Assembly: GCF_013415485.1 (NCBI RefSeq)
Contig: NZ_JACBXS010000011.1
Coordinates: 46,837 to 110,836 of the forward strand
Length of the DNA stretch: 64,000 bases
Direction: 5' to 3'
Source: Rhabdonatronobacter sediminivivens
GTDB taxonomy: Bacteria > Pseudomonadota > Alphaproteobacteria > Rhodobacterales > Rhodobacteraceae
A model generated the notes under the pieces. That model worked only from the letters and a program-made list of their open reading frames with translations, was not told the DNA's origin and searched no databases. Made by a program: the position numbers and the translations under genes. The first letter of the stretch is position 1. Each line of letters starts with the position of its first letter. Positions 39,979-49,820 of the stretch are shown here, one piece after another.

Positions 39979-41289
39979 TTATTCGCGCAGCGCCCGGTCG
40001 CGCACCCGGACAACCGGCTGCGTCAGATACTCCAGCACCGTCTTGCGCCCGGCCAGAATGTCAACCTCGGCCACCATGCCGGGGATGATTTCCACCTCCA
40101 CCCCGTCGGCATCCAGGAAATTGTCATCGGTGCGCACCTGAACGACGAAATATTCCTCGGGGTCGCGTTCGGAGCGGGTGACGGCATCGGCGCCGATGCG
40201 GGTGATCTCGCCATCCAGACTGCCATAGCGTGAGAAGTCATAGGCGGTGATCTTCACCTTCACCGGCTGGCCGGGATAGACAAAGGCGATATCGGCGGGG
40301 CGGACATAGGCCTCGACCAGCAGCGAATCATCCAGCGGCACAATCTCGATCAGATCCTCGCCCGCGCGGGCCAGCCCGCCCAGGGTGGAGCGGTGGATCC
40401 GGTTGACCACCCCGCGCACCGGGGCGCGGATGCGCGCGCGGTCGGCGCGGTCCTGCAACGCGGGCAGCGTGGGTTCCAGCGCCGCCAGTTCGGCGGTGGC
40501 CAGCGCCAGATCCGACAGCGCCGCCGCCCGGTAGCGCGAGCGCTGGGCGCGCATCTGGTCGTCGATTTCATCCAGCGCGGCCTGCATTCGCGCCAGCGTC
40601 GCCTCGGCGCGGGTCATGCGGCCCTGCAACTCGGCCTCCTGGCGGCGCAGTTCCAGCAGCGTGGTTTCGGGTTCGACCCCGCGCTCCACCAGCGGCGCCA
40701 TGATCGCGCGCTCCTCGGCCAGCAGGGACAGGCTGGCTTCGGTGGTCTGGATATCCACCTGCGCCTCCTGGTGCTGTTCGCGCCGTTGCATCCGCTGACG
40801 CTCCAGAATGTCGACCTCGGACTGCAGCTCGGCCAGACGGCCATGGAAAAGCGCGGTTTCCGAACGCACCACCGAGGCCGCCCGCGTCAGCAGATCGGCC
40901 GAGAAGTCCAGATCCTCGCCATCGATTTCCGCCTGCAACCGTTCGATCCGGGCCATCAGCCCAAAGGCGCGTTGCTGTTCCTGGTCCAGCTGGCTGGCCA
41001 GTTGCGTACCGTCCAGTTCCATCAGGATGGCGCCTTCGTCCACCACCTCGCCCTCCTGCACATAGAGGGCCTGCAGCACGCCGGGTTCGGTGGCCTGGAT
41101 GACCTGAATATCGCGCGAGGGGACGATCCGCCCCTCGGCCCGGGTCACATCGTCAATTTCCGTGCGCGCGGCCCAGACCGAGGCCGTGACCAGAAACAGG
41201 ATGATGACCGCCAGCAGCAACGAGCCCCGCAGGGGCGAGGCGCCGCGCATCTCGCGGGCCAGACGCTCCAGATCATTGTGGCGTGCCAT
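39979..41289 (-). CDS. HlyD-family type I secretion adaptor
   Basis: This 436-aa membrane-fusion protein has a short cytoplasmic N-terminus, one membrane span (about 24-40), a lipoyl-like half (GVLQALYVQEGEVVDEG), a long coiled coil (about 110-270) and the C-terminal barrel. It links the ABC exporter to the TolC-like pore. It overlaps the ABC gene by 17 bp. Confidence 0.94.
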   Translation of the reverse strand: MARHNDLERLAREMRGASPLRGSLLLAVIILFLVTASVWAARTEIDDVTRAEGRIVPSRDIQVIQATEPGVLQALYVQEGEVVDEGAILMELDGTQLASQLDQEQQRAFGLMARIERLQAEIDGEDLDFSADLLTRAASVVRSETALFHGRLAELQSEVDILERQRMQRREQHQEAQVDIQTTEASLSLLAEERAIMAPLVERGVEPETTLLELRRQEAELQGRMTRAEATLARMQAALDEIDDQMRAQRSRYRAAALSDLALATAELAALEPTLPALQDRADRARIRAPVRGVVNRIHRSTLGGLARAGEDLIEIVPLDDSLLVEAYVRPADIAFVYPGQPVKVKITAYDFSRYGSLDGEITRIGADAVTRSERDPEEYFVVQVRTDDNFLDADGVEVEIIPGMVAEVDILAGRKTVLEYLTQPVVRVRDRALRE

Positions 41290-43486
41290 CTTCAGGTTCC
41301 TTCTGCGGCGCTGCGCCGGGGGCTGCGCCCTGCGGCGCGCGGCCCCGGGTCAGCAGCGATTTTGGCCCATCCATGCTGACCTTGCCCTGATCTATGACAA
41401 TGATTCTGTCCACCAGCTCAAGCAAACTTGTCCGATGCGTGACCACCACCAGGGTGCGCCCCTGCATGTGCTCCTTCAGGGCGCGGATCACACCGGCCTC
41501 GTTCTGGACATCCATGGCGGCGGTGGGTTCGTCCATCAGCATCACCGGCGGGCGGCCCACCAGCGCGCGGGCCAGGCTGATCGCCTGTTTCTGCCCGCCC
41601 GAAAGCCCCTCGCCGCGTTCGGCCAGCATCAGGTCATAGCCCGAAGGGTGGCGCGAGATGAAATCTTCGACCCCGGCGATGCGCGCGGCTTCCAGGATGT
41701 CGCTGTCATGGGGGCGCACGGCGCCGATGGCGATGTTTTCGCGCACGGTCCCGGTGAACAGCCACACATCCTGCAGGACCGAGCCCACATTGCGCCGCAG
41801 ATCGCCCGGGTCGATCTGGCGAATGTCGATCCCGTCCATCAGCACGGCGCCCTGCCGCGGCTCATATAGGCCCAGCATCAGCCGCGCCACGGTGCTTTTC
41901 CCGGACCCGATCCGCCCCAGCACCGCCACCCGCTCACCGGGCTTGATGGTGAAGCTGACGCCGCGCAGGGCGTCCACGCTCTGGTCCGGATAGGCGAAAT
42001 GCACATCCTCGAAGGTAATCTCGCCATCCAGCCGGGGGCGCGAGATCCAGCTCTTGCCCTCGGGGCGTTCGCTGTCGGCCTTCATCAGCGCGTCCAGGCT
42101 GCGATAGGAGGTCCGCGCCTGGTTCAGCCGCGTCAGCGTCTGCGCCAGTTGCGCCAGCGGCGCCAGCGTCCGGCCGGTCAGGATCACGGCGGCGATCAAC
42201 GCGCCCATGCTGACTTCGCCGGCGGTGATCAGGAACACGCCATAGAAGACGATCATCACCTGCGCGGCCTGCTGGGTGAATGCGGTGGCGTTGATGGCGA
42301 ACTGGGTCACCGCGCGGCTTTTCAGCCCGTGGTCGGACTGGCGTGAAATCGCATCTTCCCAGCGGGCGCGCATCCGCCGCGCCGCGCCCACGGCCTTGAT
42401 GGTTTCCAGCCCGGAAAGGGTTTCCACCAGCACGCCCTGCTTGGACTGCCCTTCGGCAAAGCTCTGTTCGGCCAGCCGGGCCAGTACCGGCTGCACCGCG
42501 ATCCCCACGATCAACACCAGCGGCACGGCAATCGCGGGCACAATCGCCAGCGGCCCGCCGATCAGATAGATCACCCCGATGAACAGGAAGATGAAGGGCA
42601 GGTCCACCACCGCCACCAGCGTGGCCGAGGTGAAGAAATCGCGCAAGGTCTCGAACTCGCGCAGGGTGCTGGCCATGGCCCCGGTCGATCCCTTGCGCGC
42701 GCGCATCTGCATGTCCAGAAGCTGGTCGAAGATCCGTCGCCCCATCTCCATGTCGGCGCGTTGCCCGGCGCGGTCGATGAAACCTGCGCGCAGGGATTTG
42801 ATCAGGAAGTCGAACAGCAGTGCGATCCCCACGCCTACCGTCAGGGCGATCAGCGATTCGATCGCCTCGTTCGGCAACACCCGGTCATAGACCACCATGA
42901 TGAAGATCGAGGTGGACAGGCTGAGGAAGTTCGCCAGCATCGCCGCCAGGATCACCTGCGTATAGGACCAGCGGTTCTGCGCCAGCGTTGACCAGAACCA
43001 GTGCCCGCGCCGCCCGGCCACCTGCGCGGCGATATCCTCGCGGTGTTCGGGGCGCATGAGCAGGGCATAGCCCGTATAGACCCCGGCCAGCTTGTCGCGC
43101 GCGACCTCACCCAGGCTATCGCCCAAAGCGGGGTCATAGACCACCAGTTTTCCGCCCGGGCGCACATCATGGAGAACCACCGCGCGCTCGCCCTCCAGCA
43201 GCAGGATCGCGGGGGTCAGAACCTCATCAAAATCCGACAGTTTCCACCTGCCGAACCCCGCCTGCAGCCCGGCGCGTTCGGCGGCGGTGATGGCATCGCG
43301 CACGGCCAGGCCGCCCTGCGCCCCCGATTGCGCCGCGTGGATCGAGGCCAGCGTCATCGGCCGGTCCAGCGTGGCGGCCACATGCAGCAGGCAGGCCTCC
43401 AGCGGGCTGGTGGCGTCAGGGCCCGCGGGTTCTGCCTCTGCGCCGCCGCCCTCGGGCGTCTGGGGTGGGGGGCCCTGAGTATTCAT
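41273..43486 (-). CDS. Type I secretion ABC exporter with degenerate C39 domain
   Basis: This is a 737-aa LapB-type exporter. Residues about 27-150 form a C39 peptidase-like domain that lacks the usual catalytic Cys motif, so it should bind rather than cut substrate. A six-span membrane domain follows, then the ATPase (Walker A GRIGSGKSTVARL, signature LSGGQKQAISLARAL, Walker B VMLMDEPTAAMD). The start overlaps the TolC-like gene by 4 bp. It most likely exports the BapA-like adhesin encoded upstream. Confidence 0.95.
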   Translation of the reverse strand: MNTQGPPPQTPEGGGAEAEPAGPDATSPLEACLLHVAATLDRPMTLASIHAAQSGAQGGLAVRDAITAAERAGLQAGFGRWKLSDFDEVLTPAILLLEGERAVVLHDVRPGGKLVVYDPALGDSLGEVARDKLAGVYTGYALLMRPEHREDIAAQVAGRRGHWFWSTLAQNRWSYTQVILAAMLANFLSLSTSIFIMVVYDRVLPNEAIESLIALTVGVGIALLFDFLIKSLRAGFIDRAGQRADMEMGRRIFDQLLDMQMRARKGSTGAMASTLREFETLRDFFTSATLVAVVDLPFIFLFIGVIYLIGGPLAIVPAIAVPLVLIVGIAVQPVLARLAEQSFAEGQSKQGVLVETLSGLETIKAVGAARRMRARWEDAISRQSDHGLKSRAVTQFAINATAFTQQAAQVMIVFYGVFLITAGEVSMGALIAAVILTGRTLAPLAQLAQTLTRLNQARTSYRSLDALMKADSERPEGKSWISRPRLDGEITFEDVHFAYPDQSVDALRGVSFTIKPGERVAVLGRIGSGKSTVARLMLGLYEPRQGAVLMDGIDIRQIDPGDLRRNVGSVLQDVWLFTGTVRENIAIGAVRPHDSDILEAARIAGVEDFISRHPSGYDLMLAERGEGLSGGQKQAISLARALVGRPPVMLMDEPTAAMDVQNEAGVIRALKEHMQGRTLVVVTHRTSLLELVDRIIVIDQGKVSMDGPKSLLTRGRAPQGAAPGAAPQKEPEDGTPQ

Positions 43487-44871
43487 TCGGCCACATGGGC
43501 CACAAGGCCATTGCCCGGGTCAATGCCGAAAGCATCCAGAATGTCGCCGGTCAGGCTGAGCGCGGCATAGCCGGTCAGCGCCAGCTCACGTTCCGCCGAA
43601 ATCAGCGATTCGCTGGCTTCGAACAGATCGCGCTGGGCGTCCAGCAGGCCTGCAAGGCTCTGCCTGCCGATGGAGAATTGCTCGCGCGCGGCCTCGACCG
43701 AATCCTCATTGGCGCGGACGGCATCGCGGGCGGCGGCCAGACGGGCGGCGCCTGCGCGTTGGTCGGCGCGCAGATCGGCCAGGGCGCGGGCGATGTCACG
43801 GGTCAGGCTGTCACGATCGGCGATCAGGGCCTGCAGGCGGGCGTCGGCGGCGCGGATGGCGGCGGCCTGACGTCCCTGCGTTCCCAGGTCATAGTCGATT
43901 TCCAGGCTCAACGCGCCGTCCACCCGGCGGTCCCCGGCGCCACGCCGACCGGTTGCGCCGATGCTGATGGCCGGACGGCGCCCGGCGCGGGCGGTGGCCA
44001 GATCCGCTTCGGCCGCCTTGACGGCAGCCTGCAGGCTGCGAAGCCGCGGGCTGGCGGCAATGATCTGCTCATCGTTGCCCGCGGGCAGCCGGGGCGCCGT
44101 GGGCGGGGCGCCGATTCTGCCGGGGGGTGCTGCGCCAAAGGCGCGCTGATAGGCGGATTCCGCACGATCCACGCGGGCCTGCGCCTCGACCGCGCGGGTG
44201 GTGGCATTGGCCAGCCGTGACCGCGCGGTCAGGACATCGGGGCCCGCGCCCGCACCTGCGGCGGCACGGTCCTCGACCTGCTCCAGAAAGCGCTGATGGG
44301 TGGTCTGGTTGCGCCGCGCGAGGTCCAGCCGCTGCCGGGCCGCGCGCAGATCATGATAGGTTTCCACGGTTTCATAGGTGCTTGAGGCCAGGGTCGACAG
44401 GCGGTCGCTCTGGCTCTGGATCACACGCGCCTGGGCGGCGGACCGCCGCCCGGCACTGGCCCCGCCGTCAAAGATCAACTGGCGCACCCGCAGCAGAGGC
44501 GTTGCCTGGGACGTTCCGGCCAGGGTGGTGGTGGCTTCGGCCCCCAGCGACACCTGCGGCAGGAAGGCGCCGGATTCGGCCTGCAGGGTCGCCTCGGCCT
44601 CCTGCACGCGGGCGCCCGCGGCGGTGCGGTCGGGGCTGCTGCGCACGGCCTGGGCGATGCTGCGGCCAAACGGCGTTTGCGCCAGTTCGGTGGACACCCG
44701 TGGGGCGCTGCGGCTCGGGGGGGCTTCCTGCGTGGCGGCTTCGTCGGCTTCGGTCGGGGGCGATCCCTCCGGAGGGGAGCCTGCCGCGCAACCGGCCAGC
44801 AGGGCAAGGCCCGTCAGCCCTGCGACAAGGCGCAGCCTGCGGTCTGGTCTCTGGGCGCGATCAGCGGTCAT
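43483..44871 (-). CDS. TolC-like outer-membrane efflux lipoprotein
   Basis: This 462-aa protein has a lipoprotein signal (LVAGLTGLALLAGC). Two internally similar helical halves follow, with TolC-family features such as LRVRQLIFDGGASAGR and FSIGRQSLAGLLDAQRDLFEA. It should form the outer-membrane channel of the type I system. ATG 44871 is chosen because the signal peptide follows at once; the longer frame has no family match. Confidence 0.92.
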   Translation of the reverse strand: MTADRAQRPDRRLRLVAGLTGLALLAGCAAGSPPEGSPPTEADEAATQEAPPSRSAPRVSTELAQTPFGRSIAQAVRSSPDRTAAGARVQEAEATLQAESGAFLPQVSLGAEATTTLAGTSQATPLLRVRQLIFDGGASAGRRSAAQARVIQSQSDRLSTLASSTYETVETYHDLRAARQRLDLARRNQTTHQRFLEQVEDRAAAGAGAGPDVLTARSRLANATTRAVEAQARVDRAESAYQRAFGAAPPGRIGAPPTAPRLPAGNDEQIIAASPRLRSLQAAVKAAEADLATARAGRRPAISIGATGRRGAGDRRVDGALSLEIDYDLGTQGRQAAAIRAADARLQALIADRDSLTRDIARALADLRADQRAGAARLAAARDAVRANEDSVEAAREQFSIGRQSLAGLLDAQRDLFEASESLISAERELALTGYAALSLTGDILDAFGIDPGNGLVAHVAE

Positions 44872-44923
44872 CAAAATGGTGGCCTTTCCTTGACTTGCGG
44901 TCCCGCGGCGCGCGCGACACCCT

Positions 44924-45748
44924 TCAATTGCGCCCGTTCCCGAACGGGTCGTTGGCCTGGGAATCGGCCAGCGCGTCCAGAAACCCGCTAAGCCGTTCCG
45001 AGGCCCGCGCGGCCATCGGGTCTTCTTGCGCAGGCTGTGGCGCCTGGTCCCGGTGTATCGCCTGAGCCTCGGCATGGGCAAGAAGGCCCAGGTGGGAAAG
45101 CGATACAAAATGCGCATGGGCCAGCGACAGGGCACCGGCACGGTGCAGGGCAGAAAGCTGGGTGCGGCTGGCATTGTCCAGCGCGGCCCGGTCCAGCGTC
45201 AGATACCCCTGCAGCCCGCGCTCGGCGGGGAAATCGCGCAAGAGTGCCGCCTGCTGCAACTGGGCGCAGGCTTCGGCGGTGCGCCGGGCGGCGGTGGCGC
45301 GTTGCTCAAAGAAGCGCACAACCTCGGCCAGGCCGGGTGTCAGATTGCCTTCGGCGTCGAAAAAACGCTCATCCTCGGACGCGTCGGTCAGCAGGCCGCT
45401 GCCTTCGTCGATCAGCAATTCAAAGCGGTCGTCGATGCTGCGGGCATCGAACGGGTGCACCCGCAGGATCGAAGGCACATAACTGCCGCGCCAGACACCG
45501 GTATCCGACACCAGCGCCGAGTCCCCCTGGGGCTGGACCCGCAGCAGGGCCACCGGCGCCAGCCCGGCGGCGCTGCGGTGAAACAGCAGCGGCATGTTGG
45601 CGGCGATCTGTTCATGTTCCCCCAGCACCACCGGCACATGGCGGCGGTTGCGGGCAAAGGCATAGCTGGAAAAACGGCGCCAGCGCCGAGCGGCATGCCG
45701 CTCGGCGCTGACGGGGACCATCTGTTCCGTGGTCGGCGTTTCGGTCAT
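44924..45748 (-). CDS. SapC-family protein
   Basis: This 274-aa soluble protein resembles the SapC-like family: FAREHRHVPVV-like start (YAFARNRRHVPVVLGEH), PLLFHR, a central WRGSYVPSILRVHPF, and FFDAEGN in the middle. The family takes its name from Campylobacter S-layer genes and is often found beside type I secretion systems; its biochemical role is not established. Here it sits between the adhesin and TolC genes on the same strand, so a role in adhesin folding, modification or secretion is inferred. Confidence 0.75.
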   Translation of the reverse strand: MTETPTTEQMVPVSAERHAARRWRRFSSYAFARNRRHVPVVLGEHEQIAANMPLLFHRSAAGLAPVALLRVQPQGDSALVSDTGVWRGSYVPSILRVHPFDARSIDDRFELLIDEGSGLLTDASEDERFFDAEGNLTPGLAEVVRFFEQRATAARRTAEACAQLQQAALLRDFPAERGLQGYLTLDRAALDNASRTQLSALHRAGALSLAHAHFVSLSHLGLLAHAEAQAIHRDQAPQPAQEDPMAARASERLSGFLDALADSQANDPFGNGRN

Positions 45749-45790
45749 TTCATCCCGATCGGTTTCCTTGGGGATCGCAGACCAGTCCGA

Positions 45791-48742
45791 TCAGCCGTTG
45801 AACTGTTCGAACCCAAGGACGTTGGCCGAGGAGAAGCCAGACAGATCACCCATCCCCTCGAAGCGGGCATAAGCCGTGCCCGAACCCGTGGAGACACTGA
45901 CACCGCCATCGGTTCCTTCGATTGCCGTCAGGATCGCATCCGTACCGTCGCCGATCATCAGGTAGATGTTTTCGTTTTCGGCAAGGCCGGTGATGCTGCT
46001 TCCCACGGCATCTGCAATGGCGGCATCGTCGTCCAGATCGGCGACTGCGGTCGTGAACACCAGCAGGCCGACATCCGCCCCAAGGGCGCCGCCGTCCGTC
46101 ACCTGGAAGTCCGTGCCGTTGCCGCGCAGTTCGTCCTGTCCGAAGGTATCGAAGGAGATGCTGATCCGGTCCGCCAGGGCGCCGCCGAGGGTGAACCCGG
46201 TCACGGTATCGAAGCCATTGGCCACCGAGCCGCCTTCGAAGACGACGGTATTGCTGCCGGGTGCCGAGAGGTCGATCTGATCGTCGCCACCGCGCCCGCG
46301 GATCACGGCATCGGTGTTGCCCGCGACCAGCGTGTCGGCGCCGTCGCTGCCCAGGATCAGCTGCGTCGCCCCCGAGCCGACCCCGGTCAGGCCGATTTCG
46401 ACCACATCATCCCCGTCCTGCAGGACAGTTTCGATCTGGGCCAGTGCGATGCTGAAATCGGTGATCGGAACCTCGCCCGCGCCTGTCACCTGCACGACCC
46501 CGGACATGGTGCCCACGCCGGGACCGTCCGCCGGGTTGCCGAGGATGAAGAAGAAGCCGGGGTGCTCATCCGACGGATAGCCGCCGTAATTCACCACATC
46601 CGGATCAATGGTGGTCTGGACATCAAAAGCCGTCAGCCCATCCGGGAACGCTTCGTCGATGCCGAAGATGCTGACGGTAATGGTGTCACCATCGCGGCCG
46701 GTTTCGAACATTTCATAGTTCGAGTACGCATATCCCACCACGCTCTCTTCTGCCGGGGTGGCCGCGCGGCCCGCAGCATTGCTGACTTCGGCGCGGAAGG
46801 TGATTTCGTTGCCGACTTCGGAGCCGTCGATTTCGGTGTCCACGGTCAGGGACCATGTGCCATCGGCCTGAACCGTGGCGGTGCCGACGTCAGAGAACCC
46901 TGCGCCTTCGTCCACGCTGACGGTCACCTCCTGATCGGCCTCCACACCGCGTGTTGCGCCCGAGAAGGTGATAGTGTCGCCCAGATCGTCGATGATCAGC
47001 GCGCCATCCTCGCCAATGGCATCAAACGTGATTTGCGGCCGGGTATCGATCATCAGGCCCAGCGTGGCGGGCGGCGCAACAGCGACCCCCTCCAGCGTGC
47101 CCTGGACCGAAATCTCGTAGGTGCCGTCACCCGGCAGATCATCGCTTGGAATGGTGTCGGACCAGGTCCCATCGGCGGCGACGGTCACGGCGTCGCGGGC
47201 CTCACCATCGATGCTGACAACCACTTCGGAGCCGGGGACGGACACGCCTGAAATGGTCAGATCCTCGCCGATGTTGTCGACATCGCGCACGACATCGTCG
47301 GTGGGCGAGGTAACGGCGAAGCCCGGCGCGCTGAAATCGGCCGCAACGTTCTGGCTGGCATCGTCGCTGTTGCCGGCGGCATCGGTGACGCTGGCAGTGA
47401 CGACAACCTCGGTGACATCGTCGCCCAGGGCTTCGATATCGGCCTGGGGCACGGTGACGGACCAGCTGCCATCGGCACCGACAGCGGCCGGGCCATAGTC
47501 ATTCCCGGCAAAGGTCACGAAGACGCTGGCGCCTTCTTCGACACCATTCGTGCCGCCGGTGATTTCCAGATCAAAGAAGGTGTTGACCGTGGTCAGATCG
47601 TCGATGGGGGCGATCGTCACCTCGGCGGTGAAATCGGTCTGCAGGTCTGCCTCGGCGGGGTCGGCGGCATTGCCGTTCACATCCTCGACGCTGGCGCGCA
47701 GGGTGTAGGCGGCATCATCATCCAGCCCGGATGCGTCGATCTCGACGCTCCATTCGCCATCCTGGGCCGTTGCGGTGCCGGTGGCGACCACGGCGCCATC
47801 GCCGTCCAGAACGTCAACCGTGACCTCCTGGCCATCCTCGGCATCGGTGGTCCCGGCGACGACCAGCGCGTCATCGCGCTCTTCGGCGTTCAGGACATTG
47901 TCGCTGCCAGCCACTTCGGTAATGTCGATGACGGGGGCGATGGTGTCCACGAAGACCGTGGTTGCGCCGCTGCCCAGTTCGTCGAATTCGCCGGTCCCGT
48001 CACCGTCGTCATCAAGCACCTCGCTCTCGGCGAGGAAGGCGATCTGCTGCTCACCCTGAAGGGCGGTCAGGTCATCGGGGTCGAAGGCAAAGCGCCACAC
48101 GCCATCATCGCCAAGAACGCCCATGGTGCTGACGGCAGCGTCCCCTTCGCCGATGGTGGCGGTGATGCGGTCGGAGCCGTCCGGGGCGGGTTCGTCGAAG
48201 ACGTCATCAAACACCAGCCCGGCCACGTCATCGCGGTTGACCACGGGCAGTGGCGGGGGCGGCGGGGGCGGTGCGGCATCGTCATCGTCGCTGCTGCTGC
48301 GGGCCAGTGCCGCAGCCGCCAGCGTCAGACCGGCAAGGGCTGCCACGGCCAGACCGGCACCACCGCCGACAGCGGTTTCGTCCACGGTCACCAGGCCATC
48401 GATCATGTCAGCCGCTTCCTGGCTGATCATGATTTCGCCGCTCTTGCCCATGATCACGTCATCGGGCTGCAGCACCACCTGCTGACCATTGCTCAGCGTA
48501 AGCCGCAAGGAGCCATCGGCTTGTTCCTGCGCGCTGCGAATGCCGTGAATGCTGGACAGGCTGACGAAATCCGATGTGGCGCCCTGCGCAATCAGCGGCA
48601 GCGCCAGAACCCCGGTGCCAATCCCGGCGGCCAGTACACGCTGGTTGCGTGCGATCCAGTCCTGAATATAGGCGCGGCGCTTCGCGTCCCGTGTAACCTT
48701 GTTGAATTCGGAACCTTCGGTCCCAGTGCTGAAATCTTTCAT
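45791..48742 (-). CDS. BapA-like large adhesin, type I secretion substrate
   Basis: This is a 983-aa, very acidic protein. Residues 1-110 resemble the BapA prefix domain (FVSLSSIHGIRSAQEQADGS, NGQQVVLQPDDVIMGKSGE), with a hydrophobic stretch near 38-55 and another near 125-147. A DDDD/poly-Pro linker follows. Then come about five Ig-like repeats of roughly 90 residues. The C-terminal 200 residues contain RGRGGDDQIDL and VVFEGGSVANGFDTVTGF, typical of type I secretion targets. No LapG-type cleavage motif was found. The adjacent ABC-HlyD-TolC genes are its probable exporter. Likely role: surface attachment or biofilm. Confidence 0.85.
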   Translation of the reverse strand: MKDFSTGTEGSEFNKVTRDAKRRAYIQDWIARNQRVLAAGIGTGVLALPLIAQGATSDFVSLSSIHGIRSAQEQADGSLRLTLSNGQQVVLQPDDVIMGKSGEIMISQEAADMIDGLVTVDETAVGGGAGLAVAALAGLTLAAAALARSSSDDDDAAPPPPPPPLPVVNRDDVAGLVFDDVFDEPAPDGSDRITATIGEGDAAVSTMGVLGDDGVWRFAFDPDDLTALQGEQQIAFLAESEVLDDDGDGTGEFDELGSGATTVFVDTIAPVIDITEVAGSDNVLNAEERDDALVVAGTTDAEDGQEVTVDVLDGDGAVVATGTATAQDGEWSVEIDASGLDDDAAYTLRASVEDVNGNAADPAEADLQTDFTAEVTIAPIDDLTTVNTFFDLEITGGTNGVEEGASVFVTFAGNDYGPAAVGADGSWSVTVPQADIEALGDDVTEVVVTASVTDAAGNSDDASQNVAADFSAPGFAVTSPTDDVVRDVDNIGEDLTISGVSVPGSEVVVSIDGEARDAVTVAADGTWSDTIPSDDLPGDGTYEISVQGTLEGVAVAPPATLGLMIDTRPQITFDAIGEDGALIIDDLGDTITFSGATRGVEADQEVTVSVDEGAGFSDVGTATVQADGTWSLTVDTEIDGSEVGNEITFRAEVSNAAGRAATPAEESVVGYAYSNYEMFETGRDGDTITVSIFGIDEAFPDGLTAFDVQTTIDPDVVNYGGYPSDEHPGFFFILGNPADGPGVGTMSGVVQVTGAGEVPITDFSIALAQIETVLQDGDDVVEIGLTGVGSGATQLILGSDGADTLVAGNTDAVIRGRGGDDQIDLSAPGSNTVVFEGGSVANGFDTVTGFTLGGALADRISISFDTFGQDELRGNGTDFQVTDGGALGADVGLLVFTTAVADLDDDAAIADAVGSSITGLAENENIYLMIGDGTDAILTAIEGTDGGVSVSTGSGTAYARFEGMGDLSGFSSANVLGFEQFNG

Positions 48743-49046
48743 GTGTTCAACCCCTGCTTGCACTCGCTGCCTCGCGCGTTCATCCGGACCGGGCAACGGA
48801 AAGCCGCGCCGACCAGACCCTCTGCGCATGATTCAGTATCGCATTTGTCTGCCTTGGGCAATGCTCGTGAAGCCTGTTCCGGTGCTGGCGCAAGTGTATG
48901 ATACCCTGAAACAACACAGGGGGTGATGGCGTTGCGATGAGGCCCGCCCACAGGGGCGCGGGGCGGCGGATTGTCAACCCGATTCGAGGGCTTGAGCCCT
49001 GAGCCAAGGCCGGGCAGACTGGGCTCCAAACCGGGCATGAGGCACC
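48743..49046. other. Divergent promoter region between adhesin and hyi
   Basis: These 304 bp hold no gene on either strand. A TTGACA occurs on the minus strand near 48973-48978 but without a matching -10, so I do not call a promoter. Confidence 0.5.
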
Positions 49047-49820
49047 ATGACTGCGCGCTTTTCGGCCAATACCGGCTTCTTGTGGACGGATCTGGACCTG
49101 CCCGGGCGGATCAGGGCGGCCCATGCCGCGGGGTTCGACGCGGTCGAATTCCACGATGAGGCGCAGCGCGGCGATCTTGCTGCCGTGGCCGCGGCGCTTG
49201 CCGAGACCGGGCTGCCGGTCTGCGGGCTGAATGTGCGCATGGGCCAGAGCGCGGGCTGCGCCGCAATTCCGGGGCAGGAAGATCAGGCCCGGCGCGATGT
49301 TGATGCCGCCGCCCGCACCGCCGAAGCCCTGGGCGCGCAAGCGCTCCATGTGCTGGCGGGGCGTAGCGGCGAGGATGGGGACCGCGCCGCGTTCCTGCGC
49401 GTTCTGCGCCATGCGCTGGCGGTGAGTGACCGGGTGGTGCTGATCGAACCCATCTGCCAGCAGGCAATGCCGGGATACTTCCTGCATGACATCGACCAGG
49501 CCGCGGCGATCATCGAAGACATCAGCGACCGGCGGCTGCGGCTGATGTTCGACTGCTTCCACATCCAGACCGCAACCGGCGATTGCACTGCGGCCTTTGC
49601 CCGCCACGCGGGGCGCGTGGGGCATGTGCAGATTGCCAGCGTGCCCGGACGCAATGAGCCCGGCGTGGACGACATGCTGGACTATGCCCGGCTGATCCCG
49701 GCGATGCAGGCGGCGGGGTATGGCGGGGCGTTCGGCTGCGAATACCGCCCGCGCGGCACGGTCGAGGCCGGGCTGGGCTGGCGCGCGCGGTTGCTGGCAG
49801 AAATTCAGCCCAGCGCGTAG
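49047..49820 (+). CDS. hyi: Hydroxypyruvate isomerase-like TIM-barrel protein
   Basis: This 257-aa protein starts MTARFSANTGFLWTDLDLPG and has VVLIEPICQQAMPGYFL and LMFDCFHIQ, with IASVPGRNEPG near the end. These match Hyi-type xylose-isomerase-like TIM barrels, which convert hydroxypyruvate to tartronate semialdehyde. No glyoxylate or glycerate genes are nearby, so the physiological substrate is uncertain. Its 3' end overlaps the convergent phoB gene by 16 bp. Confidence 0.85.
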   Translation: MTARFSANTGFLWTDLDLPGRIRAAHAAGFDAVEFHDEAQRGDLAAVAAALAETGLPVCGLNVRMGQSAGCAAIPGQEDQARRDVDAAARTAEALGAQALHVLAGRSGEDGDRAAFLRVLRHALAVSDRVVLIEPICQQAMPGYFLHDIDQAAAIIEDISDRRLRLMFDCFHIQTATGDCTAAFARHAGRVGHVQIASVPGRNEPGVDDMLDYARLIPAMQAAGYGGAFGCEYRPRGTVEAGLGWRARLLAEIQPSA

